Below, piece by piece: positions 1-10,214 of a DNA stretch of 64,000 bases (within the stretch, counting starts at the first letter, position 1; every line of letters begins with the position of its first letter). Both the position numbers and the translations under genes were made by a program. This stretch comes from Roseiarcus sp963751165. GTDB lineage: Bacteria; Pseudomonadota; Alphaproteobacteria; Rhizobiales; Beijerinckiaceae. Under the pieces are notes generated by a model, which was not told the DNA's origin, did not search any database, and saw only the letters and a list, made by a program, of their open reading frames with translations. The stretch covers positions 93,766 through 157,765 of the forward strand of contig CAVVTP010000006.1 in NCBI GenBank assembly GCA_963751165.1, in the 5' to 3' direction.

Positions 1-1
1 C

Positions 2-388
2 GCGCTGGGGCAGACCCTGACCCGCAAGCTTCGCCAGGCCCACTGGCTGCAACTGACGGTGTGGCAATTCGCCGGCGGCGGTCTCATCGGGGCCGCCGCC
101 GTTCCCTTCGCCTGGACGACCCCCGACGCGTTCGACCTGGGCCTGATGGCGCTGGTCGGCATCGTCTCGATGTTCTGTTTCGTCCTCATCACCCGCGCTC
201 TGGCGCTGGCTCGCGCCGCCGTGCTGGCGCCACTGCAATATTCCGCCATCCTCTGGGCGGCGATGATGGGCTGGTTCGTCTGGCGCGACGCGCCGAGCCT
301 GCCGATCATCCTCGGCAACGCGGTGATCATCGGCGGCGGACTCTATCTCGCGGCGAGGGGACCGATGGAGGGCGATGCCTTGGAGTGA
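2..388 (+). CDS. EamA/DMT-family transporter, C-terminal part
   Basis: This is the 3' part of an inner-membrane drug/metabolite transporter; the gene starts before the window and is open from base 2. The visible ~128 residues contain four hydrophobic segments and the family-typical ending in which a last helix (IILGNAVIIGGGLYLAARG) leads to a short polar tail. A motif like LGIVSMFCFVLITRALALA and the helix with FSAILWA-type spacing fit the second EamA repeat. The substrate cannot be told from sequence. No downstream partner: the next gene is a toxin-antitoxin pair about 145 bases away. Confidence 0.8.
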   Translation, partial: ALGQTLTRKLRQAHWLQLTVWQFAGGGLIGAAAVPFAWTTPDAFDLGLMALVGIVSMFCFVLITRALALARAAVLAPLQYSAILWAAMMGWFVWRDAPSLPIILGNAVIIGGGLYLAARGPMEGDALE

Positions 389-497
389 GCCGCCAGTCCC
401 ACGATCGGATTTGACGCCCCCGACGGACAGCGGGTCGTGCTTCGATCCAATCCAGTTCGAGGCCACTGGCTTCCTGCTCTGAACAGGGCCACAAGAC

Positions 498-531
498 GGC
501 CTTGATCGCACATATATGTGCGATCAAGGCC
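498..531. promoter_or_regulatory. 34-bp perfect palindrome, probable hicAB operator
   Basis: The two 17-base arms are exactly complementary with no spacer: each arm reads GGCCTTGATCGCACATA. It ends one base before the GTG used as the hicA start. HicB antitoxins carry a DNA-binding domain and repress their own operon, so this is the obvious operator (inference). On RNA it would also form a long hairpin immediately before the toxin start. Confidence 0.6.
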
Positions 532-532
532 A

Positions 533-752
533 GTGACCGGCAACGAATTCGAGCGAAATATCAAGAAGCTCGGCCGGAAGCGCGGGATTGCCGTTTACGT
601 TTGATCGCAGTCACGGCAAGGGCAGCCACGGACGGCTCTACTATGGCGATCGGTTCAGGACGCTCAAGGATCGGAAGAAGGAAATCGGCCCCGGCCTGCT
701 CGGCGCGACGCTCGCGCAACTGGGGCTGACGAAGGCGGATTTGGAGAACTGA
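533..752 (+). pseudogene. hicA: HicA-type mRNA interferase toxin, frameshifted
   Basis: The product would be a HicA toxin, a small dsRBD-fold ribonuclease that cleaves mRNA and is neutralised by HicB. From GTG 533 the frame reads VTGNEFERNIKKLGRKRGIA and then hits TGA at about 602. Dropping one T from the TTT at 594-596 joins it to FDRSHGKGSHGRLYYGD, which contains the family GKGSH(G) motif with the catalytic histidine, and runs to the TGA at 750-752 (about 72 residues, normal length). A single-base insertion therefore kills the toxin, or the read is wrong. It lies 2 bases before hicB. Confidence 0.75.
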
Positions 753-754
753 GC

Positions 755-1204
755 ATGGCGTTCGGTTATCGATACACGCTGGGGCGGCAGGAGAATGGTT
801 GGTGGCTCGTCCGCTTCCCGGGGATTCCCGAGGCGCTGACCGAAGGCGAGACGCAGGAGGAGGCGCGCGCGAACGCCGTCGATTGCGTGATTGGGGCGCT
901 CGAAGGTTACACGAAGGCTGGCAGACCCCTGCCCCGCGACGGCGCCGGCCATACCGGCCGCGACCGGGCCGTGCTACCCTCACTCGTCACTGCGAAGCTC
1001 GCGGTCTACGAGACGATGCGCGCGCGAGGCTGGTCGAAGCTCAAGCTCGCGAAGGAACTCGGCATGCCCGAGAATTCGGTGCGCCGGCTCCTCGACCTTC
1101 GCCACAGTTCACATTTATGGATCATCGATCAAGCGCTGGCGAGGATGAACGCTGAGTTGTCGATCGACCTCCCGAAGGCTCGCGCGCGCGAGAAGGCCGC
1201 GTAG
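755..1204 (+). CDS. hicB: HicB-family antitoxin
   Basis: 149 residues, complete. The N-terminal half (residues about 4-50: YTLGRQENGWWLVRFPGIPE, then an alternating Glu/Ala helix EGETQEEARANA) is the degenerate RNase H-like HicB fold that plugs the toxin active site. The C-terminal half (about 75-130, LAVYETMRARGWSKLKLAKE, then an NSVRRLL recognition helix) is a helix-turn-helix that would bind the operator upstream. GGAG at 743-746 serves as ribosome site for ATG 755. The antitoxin is intact while its toxin is frameshifted, so it may now be an orphan regulator. Confidence 0.88.
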   Translation: MAFGYRYTLGRQENGWWLVRFPGIPEALTEGETQEEARANAVDCVIGALEGYTKAGRPLPRDGAGHTGRDRAVLPSLVTAKLAVYETMRARGWSKLKLAKELGMPENSVRRLLDLRHSSHLWIIDQALARMNAELSIDLPKARAREKAA

Positions 1205-1263
1205 GGGCGAGAAGCGAGGGAGTGGCCCTTGTGGACGGCGGGGCCGCCCGTTGGAGAGCGCGA

Positions 1264-1374
1264 CGAAAAGATCCACGGTTGCAGATTGCGGACGTTGTTG
1301 GCCGCATTGACGATGCCACACTCGGTAACCTGAACGTACCAGAGTTCCAGAGGAGTTACGTCTGGAAACCCTCT
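1264..1374 (+). pseudogene. DUF262/GmrS-like N-terminal fragment
   Basis: A short stretch encodes LQIADVVGRIDDATLGNLNV followed by PEFQRSYVWKPS. The PxFQRxyVW signature is the conserved N-terminal motif of DUF262 proteins, which include the GmrS half of type IV restriction enzymes. Nothing of the rest of the domain follows: the frame runs into sequence without similarity and then into uvrB. I read it as a relic of a defence-type gene next to the hicAB locus. The remainder of the 1205-1571 interval holds nothing else I can name. Confidence 0.4.
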
Positions 1375-1571
1375 AGTTACGAGGGCGACCTGCTTAATCC
1401 CGAATCTCAAGGGATCTGTCTGCTGACCTGCCTGTTCCTCACGGCCGGAGATGGCTCGGAAATGGGCGCCGCAGACCGCTGGAAATCGCTCGATCCGACC
1501 GAAAGGGCGCCTGCGCTTAGCGCCGCGCGGCCGCCCTTCCCCCGTGCGTCGAATTCCCCCATATTCCGTCC

Positions 1572-4058
<2,487 letters not shown>

Positions 4059-4126
4059 AGGAGGTGAAGGGGTCGCTACGCGTGCTCTGGGAAGGCATCT
4101 CGCCAGAACCACCACATTTCGCGCTC

Positions 4127-4468
4127 CCCGATCCCGCGAAAATCAGCTACCGCAAGCTCCTCGAGTTCTTCTTCCAGATCCACGACCGGACGATTCGCAA
4201 CCGACAGGGCAACAACGTCGGCCGGAGCTACCGTTCGGCGATTTCCTACACGACCGACGAATAGAAGCGTGTCGCGCTCGACACGATCGCTGACGTCGAG
4301 GCCTCGGGCCTTTGGCCGGGCAAGGTAGTGACGGAAGTCGCGCCGGCCGGGCCGTTCTGGGAAGCCGAGCCCGAGCATCAGGATTATCTCGAGCGCTACC
4401 CAAACAGCTACACCTGTCACTTCGTCCGCCCGAACTGGGTTTTGCCGAAGCGAGCCGCCGCGGAGTAA
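4127..4468 (+). pseudogene. msrA: Peptide-methionine (S)-S-oxide reductase, decayed 3' part
   Basis: The translation DPAKISYRKLLEFFFQIHDR, RQGNNVGRSYRSA, then GLWPGKVVTEVAPAGPFWEA and EPEHQDYLERYPNSYTCHF is the C-terminal two-thirds of MsrA. The catalytic N-terminal GCFW segment is missing. In addition codon 4262-4264 is TAG at a place where the family has CAG (DEQKR), so the remnant is interrupted by a nonsense change. The frame starts inside the end of uvrB (GTG 4055), suggesting a deletion that fused the msrA tail onto the uvrB 3' end. Not expected to give an active enzyme. Confidence 0.8.
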
Positions 4469-4595
4469 AAGGTCGCATGCGGCGCCTCGAACTCGAACGC
4501 TCCGGCCACCTGGTCCGGGTTTGCGGGACCGCGCCGACGAGCCAGCGCATGCGCCCAACGCGTTCGCTGAAATAGGCTCAGCAGGAGACATCACT

Positions 4596-5117
4596 ATGAC
4601 CGACGCCGGCACAATCCCTCCCGACGATCCCAACCGCAGCCTGACAGTCGCCGACCCCGACAGTTCCAAGGTGCGCCACGTCGCGGTCGTGGGCGACACC
4701 TACAGCATTCTCGTCTCCGGCGCTGAGACTGCGGGACGGTACTGCCTGATTGACATGATCGTGCCCGACGGCGGTGGCCCGCCGCCGCATCGGCACGATT
4801 TCGAGGAGATGTTCACACTGCTCGAGGGCGAACTCGAGTTCACCTTCCGCGGCAAAACGACGACTGTGCGCGCAGGATCGACCGTGAACATCCCGGCCAA
4901 CGCGCCACACGGATTCAAGAACGCCTCCGGCGGTCCCGTGCATATGCTGTGCCTGGCCGCGCCGGCGGGTCTCGACGAATTCTTCCTCGAGGTCGGTGAC
5001 CCGTTGGAGGACCGCACCTCGCGGCCGCTCAAGCTCGACAAGGCGCAAATGGAAGAGCGCATCAAGAAGGTCAAAGCGCTCGCCCCGAAATACCGCACGG
5101 AATTGCTGATGCCCTGA
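4596..5117 (+). CDS. Cupin-domain protein
   Basis: 173 residues. A single cupin-2 barrel is visible: motif 1 GGGPPPHRHDFEEMFTLLEG (two His and one Glu that usually hold a metal) around residues 65-85, and motif 2 GSTVNIPANAPHGFKN around 100-115. The C-terminal 40 residues are a charged helix (DKAQMEERIKKVKALAPKYR). ATG 4596 is chosen because AGGAGA at 4583-4588 lies at good distance. Cupins of this type range from dioxygenases to sugar-binding proteins, and the substrate is unknown here. Confidence 0.8.
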   Translation: MTDAGTIPPDDPNRSLTVADPDSSKVRHVAVVGDTYSILVSGAETAGRYCLIDMIVPDGGGPPPHRHDFEEMFTLLEGELEFTFRGKTTTVRAGSTVNIPANAPHGFKNASGGPVHMLCLAAPAGLDEFFLEVGDPLEDRTSRPLKLDKAQMEERIKKVKALAPKYRTELLMP

Positions 5118-5176
5118 GATCCGCTCGCTCGCGGACATCCAGCGCGCCGATTCACGGCGCCTTCGAAGGGATCGCC

Positions 5177-5605
5177 ATGCGTTCCGGCCGTCTCATCCAG
5201 CTCATGCTGTGGGCCATTTTTGTCGCGTGGGTTCCGACGCGGCCCGCGCAGGCGAGTTCCTGCGACCGCGAGGTCGTCGTCCGCATCCACCGCGCCGAGG
5301 GCCAAGCCTGCTGGACCTATCGCGGAGCCGCGACCACCTTCGTGGGCGACTTCTCGCACGGCCAGAGGATCGCGGTGCAGATGATGGGGCGGGCGTCCGA
5401 ATACGATCCGCGCAGCGGCCGCGTCGCGAGCTTCTGGCGCCCGCGCGATCCGAATGTCGAGGGACCGGGCGGCTTCTTCTTCGGCGCGCCTCAAGAGCCC
5501 GGCTCGCTCGCGTTCGTTGCTCCGGCGAACGGCGCCTACCACTTCAGCTTTTCGCCTTGTGCGATGTGGGGCGCTGCGGGGGTTGTGAAGATCTGCGCGC
5601 GGTGA
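5177..5605 (+). CDS. Secreted protein of unknown function
   Basis: 142 residues beginning with a Sec signal peptide (RLIQLMLWAIFVAWVPTRPA, cleavage after AQA). The mature part has four cysteines (SSCDREV, QACWTYRG, FSPCAMWG, VKICAR) that could form two disulfides, and beta-rich sequence. I do not recognise a family. It stands alone between the cupin gene and the convergent nitroreductase gene, and ends 45 bases before the latter's stop codon. Confidence 0.6.
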   Translation: MRSGRLIQLMLWAIFVAWVPTRPAQASSCDREVVVRIHRAEGQACWTYRGAATTFVGDFSHGQRIAVQMMGRASEYDPRSGRVASFWRPRDPNVEGPGGFFFGAPQEPGSLAFVAPANGAYHFSFSPCAMWGAAGVVKICAR

Positions 5606-5650
5606 CAAGGCGGAACCGCGGCAAGCGCCGCGGCTGGGTCGACAACAGTC

Positions 5651-6325
5651 TCACAAGAACGTCATGACTTCCTCGGGGTCCGCTCGTTCCGTCCGCAAAG
5701 CGTTGACCGGCGCGTCCGGATCCGCCCGTCCGATCGCGACGCCGCAAAACAGCATCAGCTCGTCCGGCGCCCCCACGAACTCGGAAACCATCCTCGGCCA
5801 ACGGCTCCAGGCTTCCTGCGGGCAGCTGTCCAAGCCGCTTTCCTGGAAGAGCAGCATCGCCGTCTGAAGGAACATGCCGAGGTCCGACCATTGCGGCGGC
5901 CCCATGATCCGGTCGACGAAGCAGAAGATCCCTGCCGGCGCCCCGAAGAACCGGTCATTGTTCTGGAACCAGCGCAGACGGGCGGCCTTATCGGAGCGGG
6001 GAATGCCCAGCTTCTCGTACATGGCCTCGCCGACGGCGAAGCGCCGGGTGCGGTAGGGTTCTTTCAGCGACGGCGGGTAGACGGAATATTCGGGCGGCTC
6101 GCCCATCGGGCTCCCCGCCATGCGCTTCGCCATCAGGTCCCGAAAGCGGCTCATGCTCGGACCGTTGAGCACGTAGAGCCGCCAGGGCTGAAGGTTGCCG
6201 CCCGAAGGCGCGCGCATCGCCTTCGTCAACACCTCGGCGATGAGCGTCGAATCGATCGGCGATGGCAGAAAGGCTCTGACGGAGCGACGTCGCTCGACTG
6301 CCGCGCTGACGGAAACGACGTCCAA
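5651..6325 (-). CDS. Nitroreductase-family protein
   Basis: 224 residues. The N-terminal RRSVRAFLPSPI and APSGGNLQPWRLYVL motifs are the FMN phosphate-binding signature of the nitroreductase superfamily, and the C-terminal half keeps the usual GVAIGRADPDAPVNALRTER ending. Such flavoproteins reduce nitro-compounds, quinones or enoates using NAD(P)H. The best start is TTG 6325, preceded by AGGAGG, because no ATG lies at a sensible position. It is the last gene of a five-gene minus-strand run with enoyl-CoA hydratase and acyl-CoA dehydrogenase, so a redox step on a CoA-linked intermediate is possible (inference). Confidence 0.85.
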   Translation of the reverse strand: MDVVSVSAAVERRRSVRAFLPSPIDSTLIAEVLTKAMRAPSGGNLQPWRLYVLNGPSMSRFRDLMAKRMAGSPMGEPPEYSVYPPSLKEPYRTRRFAVGEAMYEKLGIPRSDKAARLRWFQNNDRFFGAPAGIFCFVDRIMGPPQWSDLGMFLQTAMLLFQESGLDSCPQEAWSRWPRMVSEFVGAPDELMLFCGVAIGRADPDAPVNALRTERADPEEVMTFL

Positions 6326-6382
6326 GAACGAATGCCTCCTGCTTCTGTCCGAAACCCGACCGCCCAGGCTCTAAGCCCAGCG

Positions 6383-7159
6383 TCAACGCCCCGCAAAGCG
6401 CGGCGCGCGCTTTTCGACGAAGGCCCGCGCGCCCTCTCGCAAATCCTCAGTAGCGAAGGCGGAGGACTGGGCGCGCGCCTCCTCGTCCAGCGCCGCTGCA
6501 ACCGGCAGGCTCCACGCGGCCTCGACTTGCGCCTTGATGAGCGCAAGCGCGACGGGCGGGCCGTCGGCGAGTTTTTGGGCAGTCGCCATGGCCTCCGCCA
6601 TGAGGTCGGCGTCATCGACCACCTTCCAGATAAGGCCCCATGCCGCGGCCGTCTCCGCCGAAAGAGATTTGCCGAGGAGCGCAACCGCGCGCGTTCGCGC
6701 GGCGCCGATGGACCTTTGCAGAAAGACCGTCGTGCCTCCATCGAGAGCGGCGCCGAGCTTGACAAAGCTCAACACGAACCGGGCCGAGCGCGCGGCGATC
6801 ACGATGTCGCCCGCAAGCGCAATCCCGAATCCTGCGCCGGCCGCCGGGCCGTTGATCGCGTTGACGATCGGCAAGGGAGAGGCGCGGAATTTCGCGATCA
6901 GCGGGTTGATCGAGCCGCGCATCCAGCCGCCGATCCGCCCGCCCGCGGCGAACGTGTCCGTGCCGAGCTGCGCTCCCGAACAGAAGCCCTTGCCTGCCCC
7001 CGTCACGACGATCGCGCGGATGCCCGGTTCGGAGCCCGCCGCGTCCAGCGCCTCGCCCAGGTCTCCGATAAGGCTTCCGCCGAGCGCGTTCAGTTTGTCG
7101 GGATTGTTGAGCGTCAGAACCGCGACGGCGCCCCGCCGCTCGGAAATCACCATCGACAT
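6383..7159 (-). CDS. Enoyl-CoA hydratase/isomerase family protein
   Basis: 258 residues, full crotonase fold. The first oxyanion-hole segment is GKGFCSGAQLGTDTF (residues about 56-70) and the second is NAINGPAAGAGFGIALAGDI (about 100-120). In the position of the hydratase Glu144 the sequence has KLGAALDGGTT, with Asp rather than Glu, a pattern seen in isomerase-like crotonases, so hydration is not certain. ATG 7159 is used. It sits between the nitroreductase and metallo-hydrolase genes in the TetR-controlled minus-strand run. Confidence 0.87.
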   Translation of the reverse strand: MSMVISERRGAVAVLTLNNPDKLNALGGSLIGDLGEALDAAGSEPGIRAIVVTGAGKGFCSGAQLGTDTFAAGGRIGGWMRGSINPLIAKFRASPLPIVNAINGPAAGAGFGIALAGDIVIAARSARFVLSFVKLGAALDGGTTVFLQRSIGAARTRAVALLGKSLSAETAAAWGLIWKVVDDADLMAEAMATAQKLADGPPVALALIKAQVEAAWSLPVAAALDEEARAQSSAFATEDLREGARAFVEKRAPRFAGR

Positions 7160-7202
7160 AAGACCTGGCCTCCTCCTGCTTCCGCTGCTGAGTTTGCTTC
7201 TT

Positions 7203-8165
7203 CTATAATGTGAACCGCTTCCCCACAGTCGAGGGGACGACCTTGTCCCCGTAGGCGGCCGCGAGGGCGCCGATCGCCCGCCAGCCCGTGCAATGCGCGG
7301 CCGCGATCAGTTCCAGGTCGAAGGATGCGAGCGCTTCGACTGTCTGCGGGATCACGGGTTCGGTGACGCCGGCGAGATGGAATCCACCGAGCACTCCGTA
7401 AAGCGGGATCTCCGGGAATCGCCGGCGAGCTTCCGTGAGCACATTGATCAGTCCTGCATGGGAGCATGCGGTGAACACGACGAGGCCCTTTCCCGCTACG
7501 TCGACGGCCACGAACCGCTCGTCTTTCGTCAGCTCGTCCGGCTCCCAGACGCCCTCGCTATTCAAGCGATGCTGGCCGGGCAATCCGCGCTCGAACGCGG
7601 TGACGCGGGGAATCTCCCCGCTCACGTAGAACGAATCGCCCAGGATCGATTGCTCCTGGGTCGTGACGATGACGTCGGCGTGACCGGCAGAGAGAACCTC
7701 GACGCCCGGGACGTCTTCCATTCGGAACATTGTCCCGTCCGGCATCTTCAATGCTCTCAAGTAAAACATATCCGGGTGCATGTAGGCGGGGACGTCCCGG
7801 CCCCCGTTGCGCTCCGCGATCATTTGCAGAGCCCGGACCATCGCTCCGGCGTGATCCCAGTGGCCGTGCGACAACACGATCGCCCCGACGGCCCCGATGT
7901 CGGCGCCGAGCCGGATGGCATTGCGCTCGAACACCCAGTCTTCCGGCCCCGTGTCGAACAGCAGCGTGCGCGATCGTCCGCCCTCATGCGCCGTGATCAG
8001 GCAGGACAGCCCATGCGCGGCGCAGCACAGGCATTTCCCGGAAAGCTTCAGGCCGCGACGCCCCAAAGCGGCGAACTCGTTCTCGACGAAGCGAGGCGCT
8101 GACGAAAGATTGTCGGTCGAATTGTCGACCAGGATCGTGATGTCGAGCTCATCGACCGCTTTCAT
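7203..8165 (-). CDS. MBL-fold metallohydrolase
   Basis: 320 residues. The HxHxDH metal motif appears as LSHGHWDHAGA (about residues 95-105), with a further metal Asp/His pair expected from VVFTACSHAGLINV and the late FHLAG and AAHCTGW segments. The DNSTDNL opening and the CCAAHG stretch match the subgroup annotated as dihydropterin-phosphate synthase-like or MBL-fold proteins of unknown substrate. ATG 8165 is preferred over TTG 8183 because GGGAGGGA precedes it. A thioesterase-like role in the acyl-CoA cluster is possible but unproven. Confidence 0.82.
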   Translation of the reverse strand: MKAVDELDITILVDNSTDNLSSAPRFVENEFAALGRRGLKLSGKCLCCAAHGLSCLITAHEGGRSRTLLFDTGPEDWVFERNAIRLGADIGAVGAIVLSHGHWDHAGAMVRALQMIAERNGGRDVPAYMHPDMFYLRALKMPDGTMFRMEDVPGVEVLSAGHADVIVTTQEQSILGDSFYVSGEIPRVTAFERGLPGQHRLNSEGVWEPDELTKDERFVAVDVAGKGLVVFTACSHAGLINVLTEARRRFPEIPLYGVLGGFHLAGVTEPVIPQTVEALASFDLELIAAAHCTGWRAIGALAAAYGDKVVPSTVGKRFTL

Positions 8166-8214
8166 CGCCAGCGTCCCTCCCAAACTGCGACCTTCGCAAT
8201 CGATATCGCGCGCC

Positions 8215-9378
8215 TCACAACGTGCGGGCGATCAGAACCTTCATGATCTCGTTGGACCCGCCGTAGATGCGCTGGACCCGGCTGTCCCGGAACATCCGCG
8301 CGATGGGATATTCGGTCATGTAGCCGTAGCCGCCGAACAGCTGGAGGCACGTATCGACGATCTTGTTCTCGAGGTCGGACACCCAGTATTTGGCCATCGA
8401 GGCGGTCGCGGCATCGAGCTTGCCCTCGAGATGCAGGCCGATCAGCCGGTCGATGAACACCCGCGCGACCGTCGCCTCCGTCTTGCATTCGGCGAGCCTG
8501 AACTGGGTGTTCTGGAAATCGATCAGGCGCTGGCCGAACGCCTTGCGCTCCTTCACATAGGCTATCGTCAATTCGAGCGCGCGCTCCATGACCGCGACGC
8601 CGGAAACGCCGATCGTCAGCCGCTCCTGCGGCAATTGCTGCATCAGCTGGACGAAGCCTTGTCCCTCCTCTGGCCCCAGCAGGTTCGCGGTCGGGACGCG
8701 CACATTGTCGAAGAAGAGCTCAGACGTATCCTGGGCCTCCTGACCGATCTTGTCGAGGTTGCGCCCGCGCTGGAAGCCTTCGGCCTTGTCCGTCTCGACC
8801 ACGACGAGGGAGGTGCCCTTCGCGCCGCGCGACGGGTCTGTCTTGGCGACGACGATGACGAGGTCGGCGAGCTGGCCGTTGCTGATGAAGGTTTTCTGCC
8901 CGTTGATGACGTAGTGGTTGCCGTCGAGCCTCGCCGACGTTGCGACCCCCTGAAGGTCCGACCCGGCCCCCGGCTCCGACATTGCGATGGCGCCGATGAA
9001 TTCGCCGGAGGCCATCTTCGGCAGCCATCGCTTCTTCTGCTCCTCCGAGCCGTAATGGAGAATGTAAGGAGCGACGATCGCGTTGTGCAAAGATGCGGCG
9101 AAACCGCTGACGCCCTTTTTGGCCATCTGCTCCATCAGGACGACCTCGTGCCGGAAGTCGCCGCCGGCGCCGCCGTGGGCCTCGGGGACGGAGAGGCAAA
9201 GCAGCCCGGCGTCACCGGCCTCGCGCCAGATCGCGCGCTCGACGATTCCAGCGTCCCGCCACTTTGCAACCCGGGATTCGGGCGCGTGCTCGTCGAAGAA
9301 CTTCCCCACCGAATGTTCGAAAATGACGATGTCTTCCTGTCTCATAAAGTCGGCGCGATCGATGTTCAACGCGGTCAT
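8215..9378 (-). CDS. Acyl-CoA dehydrogenase
   Basis: 387 residues, with N-terminal helical, central beta and C-terminal helical FAD-binding domains in order. Signatures are AMSEPGAGSDLQGVATSA for flavin contact and QTFISNG-type GQKTFISNGQLADLVIV. Near the C-terminus RIYGGSNEIMKVLIARTL has Gly where short- and medium-chain enzymes carry the catalytic Glu, as in the long-chain and isovaleryl class. ATG 9378 (GGAGGAGAC ahead) overlaps the stop of the TetR gene, so the two are translationally coupled. It likely opens the alpha,beta bond of the pathway substrate and passes electrons to ETF. Confidence 0.94.
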   Translation of the reverse strand: MTALNIDRADFMRQEDIVIFEHSVGKFFDEHAPESRVAKWRDAGIVERAIWREAGDAGLLCLSVPEAHGGAGGDFRHEVVLMEQMAKKGVSGFAASLHNAIVAPYILHYGSEEQKKRWLPKMASGEFIGAIAMSEPGAGSDLQGVATSARLDGNHYVINGQKTFISNGQLADLVIVVAKTDPSRGAKGTSLVVVETDKAEGFQRGRNLDKIGQEAQDTSELFFDNVRVPTANLLGPEEGQGFVQLMQQLPQERLTIGVSGVAVMERALELTIAYVKERKAFGQRLIDFQNTQFRLAECKTEATVARVFIDRLIGLHLEGKLDAATASMAKYWVSDLENKIVDTCLQLFGGYGYMTEYPIARMFRDSRVQRIYGGSNEIMKVLIARTL

Positions 9379-10124
9379 CTGTCTCCTCCAGACGTGTCCG
9401 GCTTCCGCCGGTCCGACGGGTGGTCGCGGCGGGTCGAGTTTTTCCGATCTTCGGGAGCGGATTCGACCACGGCGGAAGTCGCCGCGCCAGTCCGCATCGC
9501 CGCCAGTCCCTCCGTGAGCCGCAGCGCAAATTCGTCGGCGATCGTCTCGACCGACAGCTCGCCGTCGGCGCGATGCCAATCGGCAATTCCGTTCAGCGCG
9601 CCCCCGATCACGAAGGCCGCGAGTTTGGCGTCGCAGGGAAGAATTGATCCATCCTCGATCCCACGTTCGATCTGCTTGCGGAAGGCCAGATCGTAGCGGC
9701 GCTTGGATCGGCGAACCTCGGCTCGCGCCTGCTCGCCGAGTTCCCGATCGTCGAGACGGGCGAAGCACATGCCTCTGTCCGTTGTCATGAGGCGGGCGTA
9801 GGCGCGGATGAATTCCCGCAGTTTGTGCAGGCTGTCGCCGTCGCCGCGCTCGATCCGGCCGAAACTCGCCTCGTATTGCTCGTCGCCCTGACGGTAGAGC
9901 TCACGGAGAATGTCTTCCTTGCTGCGGAAGTAGTTGTACAGCGCCGGCTTCGTGATGTTGAGCCGCTCGGCGATCTTGGCGAGCGGAGTCCGGTGATATC
10001 CGTCCTCGAGAAACATCCTGACCGCCATGCGCAGCACCGCCTCGCGCTTTTCGTCGCGTACGCGGCGCCGGTCCTCGAATGGCGTCCAGGGAGACTTCTC
10101 GGCGATTTTGGTTGACGCGCTCAT
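9375..10124 (-). CDS. TetR-family transcriptional regulator
   Basis: 249 residues. A TetR HTH occupies about residues 25-72 (MAVRMFLEDGYHRTPLAKIA, then LNITKPALYNYFRSKEDIL). The C-terminal ligand domain follows, with RGMCFARLDDRELG typical of fatty-acid and CoA-ester responsive members. It is divergent to the thiolase operon, leads the acyl-CoA dehydrogenase operon and overlaps it by 4 bases. The intergenic dyad at 10166-10200 is its probable site. An acyl-CoA ligand would relieve repression (inference from the family and neighbours). Confidence 0.9.
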   Translation of the reverse strand: MSASTKIAEKSPWTPFEDRRRVRDEKREAVLRMAVRMFLEDGYHRTPLAKIAERLNITKPALYNYFRSKEDILRELYRQGDEQYEASFGRIERGDGDSLHKLREFIRAYARLMTTDRGMCFARLDDRELGEQARAEVRRSKRRYDLAFRKQIERGIEDGSILPCDAKLAAFVIGGALNGIADWHRADGELSVETIADEFALRLTEGLAAMRTGAATSAVVESAPEDRKNSTRRDHPSDRRKPDTSGGDR

Positions 10125-10165
10125 GCATGTCCCGTTTCCGCTTGACAGCAGCGTAGGGCGCTAAT

Positions 10166-10200
10166 ATGACCCAACAGTAATATATTGTCCACTGGGTCAT
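10166..10200. promoter_or_regulatory. Divergent-promoter dyad, probable TetR operator
   Basis: Arms ATGACCCA (10166-10173) and TGGGTCAT (10193-10200) are exact inverted repeats around a 19-base AT-rich core (AGTAATATATTGT). The dyad lies in the 90-base gap between the TetR gene and the thiolase start, covering where both promoters must be. The thiolase Shine-Dalgarno (GGAGGA, 10205-10210) follows directly. Confidence 0.5.
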
Positions 10201-10214
10201 TTTCGGAGGAAGCG

